From assembly GCA_963650165.1 (NCBI GenBank), contig CAVJKX010000022.1, positions 1 to 22,491 on the forward strand: a DNA stretch of 22,491 nucleotides, written 5' to 3'. A program made the position numbers and the translations under genes. Of the stretch, positions 16,604-22,491 are shown piece by piece; within the stretch, counting starts at the first letter, position 1; each line of letters starts with the position of its first letter. This stretch comes from F23-B02 sp963650165 (GTDB lineage: Bacteria > Bacillota > Clostridia > Oscillospirales > Oscillospiraceae). The notes under the pieces were generated by a model that saw nothing but the letters and a program-made list of their open reading frames with translations, had not been told where the DNA came from and did not search any database.

Positions 16604-16632
16604 GAACAGGCATGACCGGGTCGTGCCTGTTC
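16604..16632 (-). terminator. Second terminator-like hairpin after the pilin-domain SLH gene
   Basis: 13-bp stem with one wobble pair (16604-16616 with 16620-16632, loop cgg), followed on the minus strand by TTATTTTG. It lies just beyond the main terminator of the same gene and is outside the duplicated block. Confidence 0.7.
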
Positions 16633-16637
16633 CGGGA

Positions 16638-17635
16638 ATAAAAACGCCCCACGGTGATACCGCGGGGCGCTGCGAATTTAATTGATCATGCTCAGAGCTG
16701 GTATTTTGCCCAGTCGATATCGGGCACCTTTTCGGTCCACTTTTCATAAACGCTTTCGCCTACGCGCTCGCACTTATGATAGTTGGTCGCTTCCTGAACA
16801 TCCTTGTAGTACCATGCGTCCTCGTCCATGTTGTCAGACCACATGTTCATATCAGACTGCGGCAGGAGGTCGGAGACGTTTTCGGTCACGCGGCCGAGTA
16901 CGCGGTTGATCATTGCGAAGGTCTCGGCACGGATGATCTTCTCGTCGGGGCGGAAGGTCCCGTCCTTGTAGCCGTTGATCCAGCCGTTGCCGGCTGCCAG
17001 CTCGATGTACTTCTGCGCCCAGTGGCCGCTGATGTCGCTGAAGGTCTTGGTGTTCACGTCAAGATCCGCAAAGCGCGAAATGATCGTCGCAAGCTCGGCG
17101 CGGGTGATCTCCGCGTTCGGACGGAAGGTTCCGTCGTTGTAGCCCTTGATGATGCCGAGGCTGTTGAGCGTTGCGATCGCGCGGCGGCACCACGAGCCTT
17201 CCGCTACGTCGCTGAAATCGCAGTCGGTCGTCATGACCTTGTCGCGCACGTCGTCATTGAGCAGGCGGAAGAAGATCGTTGCGACCTCTGCGCGGCTGAT
17301 GTTGTTGTCCGGGCGGATCGTTCCGTCGGTGTAGCCGATGATGTAGTTGAAGTGCACTTCCTTGTTGAGGATCTCGATCATCGTAAGGGTGCCGTCAACA
17401 TATTTAATGTCGTAGTTTGCGGTGACGTCCTTGCCGGCCGCGTTCCTGATAACTGCGCCGGAGGCGACGTTTGCGGAGCTGCCGGGCACCGACTGCTTGC
17501 CGGTGATCGTGACGGAGGCAACGGTGTCGCCGTCCTTGAGGCCCTCGGCCGTCCACTTATCGCAGGTGATCGCGTCGGGGCCGTAGCCCTCTGCGCTGCC
17601 CGCCGTGATCGTCAGCACGGTCTTGGGTGCGGGCG
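16638..17635 (-). repeat. 1-kb constant block, copy B (3' end of the pilin-domain SLH gene)
   Basis: Partner of 12449-13446. The only protein change is Glu for Asp in the motif RVGESVYEK. The right boundary is sharp: after 17635 the two genes encode unrelated domains. Confidence 0.97.
16640..16669 (-). terminator. Intrinsic terminator of the pilin-domain SLH gene
   Basis: Same stem-loop as at 12451-12480: stem 16645-16654 with 16660-16669, T-run on the minus strand at 16644-16640, 22 nt after the stop codon. Confidence 0.9.
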
Positions 17636-20072
17636 GGAATGCCTTGTAGTTATTGAAGCTGACGGTTATCGTCTCGCCGGCTGCGGCGGTTCCGCTGAGC
17701 GCGCCGTCCGTGACGGTCTGAGCCTCGCCGTTGAGCGTTGCAGTTACGGTGTAGCTGCCGCTGTCGAGCTCCTTAACGGTGTAGGCTGCGTTTCCGGGCA
17801 GGCTGAGGGACTTGCTCTCGCCGGCCTTCAGCGTGAAGCTTATGGCGCCGTCCGTGAAGCCGCCCTTGTTGTAGGTCTTGTCCGCAAGCTCGACCCGGAA
17901 GCCGAATTCCGTGCTCGTGCTCACATTGCCGGAGACGGTCTTGCCGACAACGAGCGTTGCGGGAGCCGTGGTGTTGTTGAAAACAGCCGCCTCAACCGGT
18001 TTCTGCTCATTGTTATCCGCGAGCTTATAGTATGCCGTGCTTGCAGCATAAGAGCCGCCTTCCAGAGTTACTGTTACCACTGCGGCGTAAACGGTTTTAT
18101 CGTATACGACGCCCTTGTCGGCTCCGCTAACCTCGGATATGTAGTATGTATAGATGCCCTTTGTATTAAAGGTCAGTGCATCAAATGTGACAGTGCCGCC
18201 GGGAGCGTTCTGCTTGGTCTGAAGCACTTCGCCCGCATAGTTTTTGAGCTCAAAGGTGTAGGCGCTTTCGGCGAGCTTGCCGTCATAGTTCTTGACTGCC
18301 GTGAGTACCGTCTCGGCACTGCCCGGTGCGGTGATCTTCAGATAGCCGGGCACGGTTTTTGTTACGATGTACAAATTGTCGGCAACCGCCCCTGCTGCAT
18401 TTTCCGAGAACTCTGCGTCGTATGTGCCAACTTCCGTTCCTGCAGCTCCTGCGGTTACTTCCTTGCCGTCAGCATCTTTGAATACCAGCTGTGCAGCCGT
18501 AATTTCTTTGCAAGTATATCCGGAAACGGACTGCTCTTCGCCAGTATAAACGGTATCTTTGCTGTTAGCGGTCAAAGTTACATTTTTATAGTAATTAATA
18601 GTAACTTCTGTGCTGTTCTCTCCAACAGTCAGATCAGTCTGCTGATTGGGGATAATCGTGTAGCCTTCAATTTCTTTCTGTATATTGTCAACTTTAGTAC
18701 CGATCTTAGCCGTTCCCGTCAGCTTATCAACATTGGGGATATCCTCGCCGTTCCACTGATAGTTAACAGTGTAATTTGCATTATTCCTTTCGAAAGAGCC
18801 GACGAGGGTGATATCCTTTGCGGGCATCGTAAAGGAGTTTGAAACATGCTCTCCATCGAGAGTCCAGCCATTGAACGTCCAACCGGTCGGCATCTGTATG
18901 CCTTCCACCTTAACTGTGTCGCCTGCCGCGGCCTTTGATGCTTCTGGCAGATCGGGCGCCGGATCGGGTGTCTCTCCATCTGCGTATTTATAAGTTATAT
19001 CATACAGTCTTACCCAATAGCCATAGAGCGTCTTATTGCTGTCCATGGTTATTGTGGAGCCGGCTGCTTTTGTATACTGGCTGTCCTCAAACCATCCGCT
19101 GAATCTCCATGTAATGTCGTCTGTATCGGCTTCGGTATAATTAGCCGCATAGGTTTCATCGACATTTGCGGTTGCTCCGGACTCATATTCTACGGTTTCT
19201 GGTGCATCCTTTCCGTTAGGAGCATCAGTCCACACATAGTCAAGAGTATAGGTTTCAGCTTCCTTCAGATAATAAATTACAGTGTAATCGGAACCGCGAT
19301 CCAAATCGAGGATACTGCGAATATTTTCTCCTTCTTCACTTATAGTCGGAGCAGTGCTATTATTTGTATATACTTCCAGCTTGCTGACTATATATTTCCC
19401 GTCAGGAGTACAGTGGATGCCGTTGATTTTTGTAACTATTCCGTTTGCGTGATACCACTGTTTATTGTCTACGCTGAGGTCCGTAATAGTACCATCAGCA
19501 TTTATCAGTTTGAGCTGATAATCGACATAGTATGGAGCGTCGTTCTTTCCTCCATTATTCTTTGTGGCATATCCCCAGTCGGAGCCGCTGATATAGCCGC
19601 AATCAGTCTTCTCCGCAAAAACGAGTTGATAATAGCAGGTTATCTGCGCACCGCTCTTGATCTCAACTCTCTGATTGCTTCCGTTCGCCGGATAATAATA
19701 GTACTTACCGTCTTGCCTGATGATCGCAGATATCTCGGTACCACTGCTTGTCTTATCAACGTTAGCACCATTGGTCTGCTGTTCACTACCGTACTGGATC
19801 ATAGTTTTCCAGTACTCCGTGCTCAGCCCGCTCCCGCTCTCACTGCCGGTAGAGGCAGCTAAGTCGGCCAGATATTGAGGCACGGAATTATAGTCAAGCG
19901 TGACTGTCTTAGAGCTGCTGCCATCTGCTGTACTGCGCGCATTTGTGCACCAGTACTGCAGCGTAATGCTCTCGCTGCTATAGCCGTCTTCGGCGAAAAC
20001 CGAGAACGGAAGCAGCGTGAAGATCATGCAGACGCACATCAAAAGTGCAAGCCCGCGTTTTCTTACGTTCAT
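16692..20072 (-). CDS. SLH-anchored adhesin with InlB/MucBP-like and pilin isopeptide domains
   Basis: 1126 residues. Signal peptide 1-27. Residues 31-270 are an unrecognised, Tyr-rich ectodomain. Two InlB_B/Listeria-Bacteroides-type repeats follow (272-353 with ITMDSNKTLYGYW; 354-430), a MucBP-like unit (433-496), an MBG-like unit (497-582), a streptococcal-pilin isopeptide (FctA-type) domain at 585-700 with candidate Lys594, Glu647 (YTYYISEVSG) and Asn699/700 (VFNN), another pilin-like sandwich (701-809), then the shared MBG-like (817-900) and SLH regions (903-938, 952-1001, 1010-1060). These domains typically form stalks of surface adhesins; self-formed isopeptide bonds stiffen them. There is no LPXTG motif, so attachment is by SLH. 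The start follows AAGGAGG at 9 nt. The paralogue is the neighbouring downstream gene. Confidence 0.92.
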   Translation of the reverse strand: MNVRKRGLALLMCVCMIFTLLPFSVFAEDGYSSESITLQYWCTNARSTADGSSSKTVTLDYNSVPQYLADLAASTGSESGSGLSTEYWKTMIQYGSEQQTNGANVDKTSSGTEISAIIRQDGKYYYYPANGSNQRVEIKSGAQITCYYQLVFAEKTDCGYISGSDWGYATKNNGGKNDAPYYVDYQLKLINADGTITDLSVDNKQWYHANGIVTKINGIHCTPDGKYIVSKLEVYTNNSTAPTISEEGENIRSILDLDRGSDYTVIYYLKEAETYTLDYVWTDAPNGKDAPETVEYESGATANVDETYAANYTEADTDDITWRFSGWFEDSQYTKAAGSTITMDSNKTLYGYWVRLYDITYKYADGETPDPAPDLPEASKAAAGDTVKVEGIQMPTGWTFNGWTLDGEHVSNSFTMPAKDITLVGSFERNNANYTVNYQWNGEDIPNVDKLTGTAKIGTKVDNIQKEIEGYTIIPNQQTDLTVGENSTEVTINYYKNVTLTANSKDTVYTGEEQSVSGYTCKEITAAQLVFKDADGKEVTAGAAGTEVGTYDAEFSENAAGAVADNLYIVTKTVPGYLKITAPGSAETVLTAVKNYDGKLAESAYTFELKNYAGEVLQTKQNAPGGTVTFDALTFNTKGIYTYYISEVSGADKGVVYDKTVYAAVVTVTLEGGSYAASTAYYKLADNNEQKPVEAAVFNNTTAPATLVVGKTVSGNVSTSTEFGFRVELADKTYNKGGFTDGAISFTLKAGESKSLSLPGNAAYTVKELDSGSYTVTATLNGEAQTVTDGALSGTAAAGETITVSFNNYKAFPPAPKTVLTITAGSAEGYGPDAITCDKWTAEGLKDGDTVASVTITGKQSVPGSSANVASGAVIRNAAGKDVTANYDIKYVDGTLTMIEILNKEVHFNYIIGYTDGTIRPDNNISRAEVATIFFRLLNDDVRDKVMTTDCDFSDVAEGSWCRRAIATLNSLGIIKGYNDGTFRPNAEITRAELATIISRFADLDVNTKTFSDISGHWAQKYIELAAGNGWINGYKDGTFRPDEKIIRAETFAMINRVLGRVTENVSDLLPQSDMNMWSDNMDEDAWYYKDVQEATNYHKCERVGESVYEKWTEKVPDIDWAKYQL

Positions 20073-20092
20073 TGTTTATTTCCTCCTTAATT
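19984..20092 (-). repeat. Constant signal-peptide block, copy B
   Basis: Partner of 16035-16143. Together with the 3' constant blocks it makes each gene a cassette with fixed ends and a different middle. Confidence 0.92.
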
Positions 20093-20112
20093 AGTACAAA
20101 TTTCCACCACCT

Positions 20113-20143
20113 GCGGCGCTCCTAATTTCTGGATTTGCGCCGC
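20113..20143 (-). promoter_or_regulatory. Leader hairpin of the pilin-domain SLH gene
   Basis: 7-bp all-GC stem (20113-20119 with 20137-20143) around a 17-nt loop holding CCAGAAATTAGGAG on the minus strand. The stem sequence is unrelated to that at 16158-16203, but the loop word is the same except for one base. Confidence 0.6.
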
Positions 20144-20144
20144 T

Positions 20145-20164
20145 TGTGCACACTTCTGTGCACA
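20145..20164 (-). promoter_or_regulatory. Self-complementary hairpin at the 5' end of the transcript
   Basis: Two copies of the palindrome TGTGCACA (20145-20152, 20157-20164) separated by cttc. Located at or just after the expected transcription start. It could be a transcript-protecting hairpin or a repressor operator; the paralogue lacks it. Confidence 0.5.
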
Positions 20165-20167
20165 TTA

Positions 20168-20196
20168 ATTTTATCAAATTCACAGCCTTACTTCAA
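20168..20196 (-). promoter_or_regulatory. Promoter of the pilin-domain SLH gene
   Basis: Minus strand TTGAAG (20196-20191), 17-bp spacer, TAAAAT (20173-20168), with TGa before the -10. Same architecture as the paralogue's promoter. Confidence 0.78.
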
Positions 20197-20609
20197 TAGA
20201 ATTTACCCCTAAAATGTAAAGTTTTTATGACACTTACATATATAGTGTATAACAAACATCATTTGTGTTCAGTAACTTACTGCGTGTACGAAATCTGTAT
20301 ATTTTAAAATTGTAAGCGATTTTCAGCGCTGTTTTTTTCTAACTTTTAATGGCAAATATAGTCTGTAGTCTAATACCAATTTTGGCATGATTTTCCCCTT
20401 GCTTGGTGCTGCTTTTGCTCCTGTGATGCCGGTATTACGGCAGTCTGCCATGGGGTCGAATACGGCCGTTGGAAAGCTCTGGCTCGTGCGGCGCCGGATT
20501 TGACGATCGGGAGCGCCTGTTCCGGCGGAAGTTTTTGGGCAAGCGGTTTTTATCTGCCCGCGCAGAAGCGCTGTCCGTTGCCGGACCGCCGGGCTGCCGC
20601 TGAAAAAAC

Positions 20610-20637
20610 TTGACAAATCCGAAATAGCTTATATAAT
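20610..20637 (+). promoter_or_regulatory. Consensus promoter of the lysine-riboswitch transporter
   Basis: TTGACA (20610-20615), 16-bp spacer, TATAAT (20632-20637). Transcription should start near 20644, about 13 nt before the riboswitch begins. Confidence 0.92.
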
Positions 20638-20656
20638 GGTTGTGCAATTAAATAAG

Positions 20657-20817
20657 GCATGATAGAGGCGCGGAGGTCATCAGTAGCTTTGTCAAGACGC
20701 AGGGAAGCGTTAAGCGAAAGGGGCTGCCGCCGAAGGGTTCGGTCATCCCAGGGCCGGATGCCTGGGATGCAGGATAACATCCTGCATACTGTCGCTTTTT
20801 GCGGAGAGCTGTCATGA
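20657..20817 (+). ncRNA. Lysine riboswitch (L-box) aptamer
   Basis: The conserved core words of the L-box family occur in the right order: AGAGGCGC (from 20664), CAGTAG (20681), GCGAAAGGGG (20714), GCCGAAGGG (20728), ATGCCTGGG (20759) and TACTGTCGC (20787). P1 closes CATGATAG (20658-20665) with CTGTCATG (20809-20816), one wobble pair. A 9-bp hairpin (20767-20775 with 20779-20787) corresponds to the last arm before the ACTGTC element. Known L-box RNAs bind lysine and turn off lysine biosynthesis or uptake genes. Here it precedes a terminator and a transporter gene, so lysine is expected to repress uptake. Confidence 0.93.
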
Positions 20818-20840
20818 GGTCGGCAGGATGTTTCCTTGTT

Positions 20841-20872
20841 GAGTCATGATCGCGTCATGGCTCGATTTTTTT
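20841..20872 (+). terminator. Riboswitch-controlled intrinsic terminator
   Basis: 9-bp stem GAGTCATGA (20841-20849) with TCATGGCTC (20855-20863), one G-U pair, loop tcgcg, followed by seven T (20866-20872). The 3' strand of aptamer P1 (ending TCATGA) is complementary to part of this stem, giving a plausible antiterminator when lysine is absent. Confidence 0.87.
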
Positions 20873-20903
20873 GCGCAAAATATGGGATAAAGGAAGAAAC
20901 ATC

Positions 20904-22418
20904 ATGCAATTTGTAAACACCTTCTGGGCGCTGGTCCCGCCGATCGTTGCGATAGTCCTCGCGCTGATCACCAAAGAGACCTACAGCTCACTGTTCATCG
21001 GCATACTTGTCGGCGCGCTGTTCGTGGCAGACTTCAGCCCCGTCGGCACGCTCGACGCGATGATAACCGAGGGCTTCACCCCCGCCATTTCCGACAACGC
21101 CGGCATATTCATGTTCCTTGTAATTCTCGGCATCATGGTCGCGCTTGTAAACTCAACGGGCGCGGCGGCCGCCTTCGGCAAGTGGGCGGCAAAGCACGTC
21201 AAGACCCGCGCAGGCACGCTGTTTGCGACCTTCGTTCTCGGCGTTCTGATATTCATTGACGACTACTTCAACTGCCTGACGGTCGGCTCGGTCATGCGTC
21301 CTCTGACGGATAATCAGAAGATATCCCGTGCAAAGCTTGCGTATCTCATCGACGCAACGGCGGCTCCCGTGTGCATGATCGCACCCGTATCGAGCTGGGC
21401 GGCGGCAGTCTCCGGCGTAGCCGAGAAGCTGGACGCGGGCATTTCCGGCATTCAGCTTTTCATTCAGGCGATCCCCTTCAACTTCTACTCGCTGCTGACC
21501 TTCGTGTTCGTCATCGGCATCATCGTCATGGGCTTTGACTACGGCCCGATGGCAAAGAGCGAGCTTGAGGCGCTCAAGGGCAACCTCGGTTCCCTCGGCG
21601 GCGACGAGGAAATAGAGAGCACCAGGGCAACGCTCTGGGATATGCTCATCCCCATCATCGTGCTCATAATCATGTGCATCGTCGGCCTGATGCATGTCGG
21701 CGGCTTCTGGGATGCCGAAAGCGGCGTTGCCGGCGACTTTGTCGGCGCATTCGGCAACACGGACGCATTTGTCGGCCTGCCCTGGGGCTCGCTCGTGGCG
21801 CTGATATTCACCATCATCTACCTCATCTGCCGCCGCGTCACCAACTTCAAGGACGCGATGAGCTGCGCGATCAAGGGCTTCAACGCAATGGTCCCCGCCA
21901 TCCTGATCCTGACCTTCGCGGTGTCGCTCAAGAACATGACGGGCCTCCTCGGCGCGGATGTCTATGTTGAGGGCGTTATGAAGGCGGCCTCCGCGAATCT
22001 GTTCAAGATGCTTCCGGCGATCATCTTCGTCGTTGCCTGCCTGCTGGCCTTTGCGACCGGCACGAGCTGGGGCACCTTCGGCATTCTCATTCCCATCGTT
22101 CTGCCCATCTTCGAGGTCGGCGATCCCCTGCTGATGATCGGCATCTCCGCCTGCCTCGCTGGCGCCGTCTGCGGCGACCACTGCTCGCCCATTTCCGACA
22201 CGACCATAATGGCCTCGGCCGGTGCAAACTGCAATCACATCGAGCACGTCCAGACGCAGCTCCCCTACGCCGTCACCGTCGCGCTCCTGAGCTTTGTGAA
22301 CTTCATCATCGCGGGCTTTATCCAGAACGCGTGGATCTGCCTGCCCATCGGTATCGTTATGACCGTCGCCGTGCTCTTCGTCCTGCGCGCCGCGGTCGGC
22401 AAAAAGACCAACGCCTGA
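20904..22418 (+). CDS. NhaC-family transporter, probable lysine importer (LysW type)
   Basis: 504 residues from the ATG at 20904, which follows AAGGA at 9 nt. A TTG in the same frame at 20871 lies in the terminator T-run and is rejected. The protein has about a dozen hydrophobic segments and the marks of the NhaC/ion-transporter superfamily: FIDDYFNCLTVGSVMRP (117-133), ATGTSWGTFGILIPI (384-398) and GDHCSPISDTTIMASAGANC (424-443). NhaC homologues exchange Na+ and H+, but family members placed under L-box control were predicted to be lysine transporters (LysW) in comparative work on lysine regulons. The aptamer just upstream makes lysine uptake the best guess; plain antiport cannot be excluded from sequence. 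It is divergent from the adhesin gene and transcribed alone as far as visible. Confidence 0.92.
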   Translation: MQFVNTFWALVPPIVAIVLALITKETYSSLFIGILVGALFVADFSPVGTLDAMITEGFTPAISDNAGIFMFLVILGIMVALVNSTGAAAAFGKWAAKHVKTRAGTLFATFVLGVLIFIDDYFNCLTVGSVMRPLTDNQKISRAKLAYLIDATAAPVCMIAPVSSWAAAVSGVAEKLDAGISGIQLFIQAIPFNFYSLLTFVFVIGIIVMGFDYGPMAKSELEALKGNLGSLGGDEEIESTRATLWDMLIPIIVLIIMCIVGLMHVGGFWDAESGVAGDFVGAFGNTDAFVGLPWGSLVALIFTIIYLICRRVTNFKDAMSCAIKGFNAMVPAILILTFAVSLKNMTGLLGADVYVEGVMKAASANLFKMLPAIIFVVACLLAFATGTSWGTFGILIPIVLPIFEVGDPLLMIGISACLAGAVCGDHCSPISDTTIMASAGANCNHIEHVQTQLPYAVTVALLSFVNFIIAGFIQNAWICLPIGIVMTVAVLFVLRAAVGKKTNA

Positions 22419-22491
22419 TAATAAACGAAAAAGATGTGTAGGAGTTACAATGATGAGAGACAGATAAGAAAAAAGGATAGCGAATAGGCGA

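Larger units (their letters stand above)
20095..20565 (-). other. Upstream region of the pilin-domain SLH gene, homologous to 16150-16600
   Basis: No gene is supported here. The stretch aligns end to end with the upstream region of the paralogue, at an identity I would guess near two thirds. It carries the promoter and two leader hairpins close to the gene. An open minus frame of 97 codons (20323-20616) exists but has no ribosome site, runs into the lysine promoter and has unlikely composition. Confidence 0.62.

Noticed and set aside
16158..20143. Known riboswitch (for example cyclic di-GMP type) in the adhesin leaders
   Set aside because: The conserved loop word does not match the core of a class I know, and the leaders of about 90 nt are short; left as an unassigned structure.
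20323..20616. 97-codon minus frame upstream of the adhesin
   Set aside because: No ribosome site, basic low-complexity translation, and its homologue next to the other adhesin is interrupted by a stop; kept only as a possible relic.
20871..20903. Upstream TTG start for the NhaC-family gene
   Set aside because: It falls in the T-run of the riboswitch terminator and has no ribosome site; the ATG at 20904 has one.
22452..22469. Tiny frame MMRDR after the transporter, preceded by AGGAG
   Set aside because: Only five codons; the ribosome site is good but there is too little sequence to tell a leader peptide from chance. The last 73 bases of the window otherwise show no feature.

Overview
The window looks like a chromosomal stretch of a low-oxygen Gram-positive bacterium of the class Clostridia, most likely a gut member of the Oscillospiraceae/Ruminococcaceae. 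That assignment is inferred from protein style (BspA-like leucine-rich repeats, SLH-anchored adhesins, Cys-rich 'TCT..G..CxxC..GH' arrays), consensus sigma-A promoters, AGGAGG-type ribosome sites, moderately high GC and an L-box lysine riboswitch. No tRNA, rRNA, CRISPR array, transposase or phage gene was seen.

Layout. Seven genes are read leftward, plus one leftward transporter gene and one rightward transporter gene. (1) 1-4489, minus: a huge secreted BspA-like protein, running off the left edge. (2) 4675-5688, minus: a small LRR_5 plus three-SLH protein. (3) 5758-8016, minus: a Cys-rich repeat protein with three SLH domains. (4) 8192-10462, minus: a secreted multidomain protein with beta-sandwich domains, a short Cys-rich stretch and three SLH domains. 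(5) 10618-12383, minus: a marR-MATE efflux operon with two dyad operators at a consensus promoter. (6) 12503-16123 and 16692-20072, minus: two paralogous SLH adhesins. They have different ectodomains (beta-helix plus von Willebrand A; InlB/MucBP/pilin-isopeptide type) but near-identical signal peptides and an almost identical 1-kb 3' block that includes the terminator. (7) 20610-22418, plus: consensus promoter, lysine riboswitch, intrinsic terminator and an NhaC-family transporter, most simply a lysine-repressed lysine importer (LysW type).

How the parts fit. Six of the eight large genes encode exported proteins; five of these visibly end in SLH triplets, which in this phylum bind secondary cell-wall polysaccharide. 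The window is therefore mainly a cell-surface locus, interrupted by a drug-responsive efflux operon and bordered by an amino-acid transporter. Almost every unit has its own recognisable promoter and terminator. The exception is gene 2, which has no room for a promoter after gene 3's terminator and probably depends on read-through.

The most interesting observations are the constant-end/variable-middle architecture of the two large adhesins, with an 805-bp stretch showing no differences; their shared promoters and leader hairpins, in which different stems present the same loop; the extracellular Cys/His arrays; and the paired MarR operators. All are from reading by eye; no searches or folding were run.
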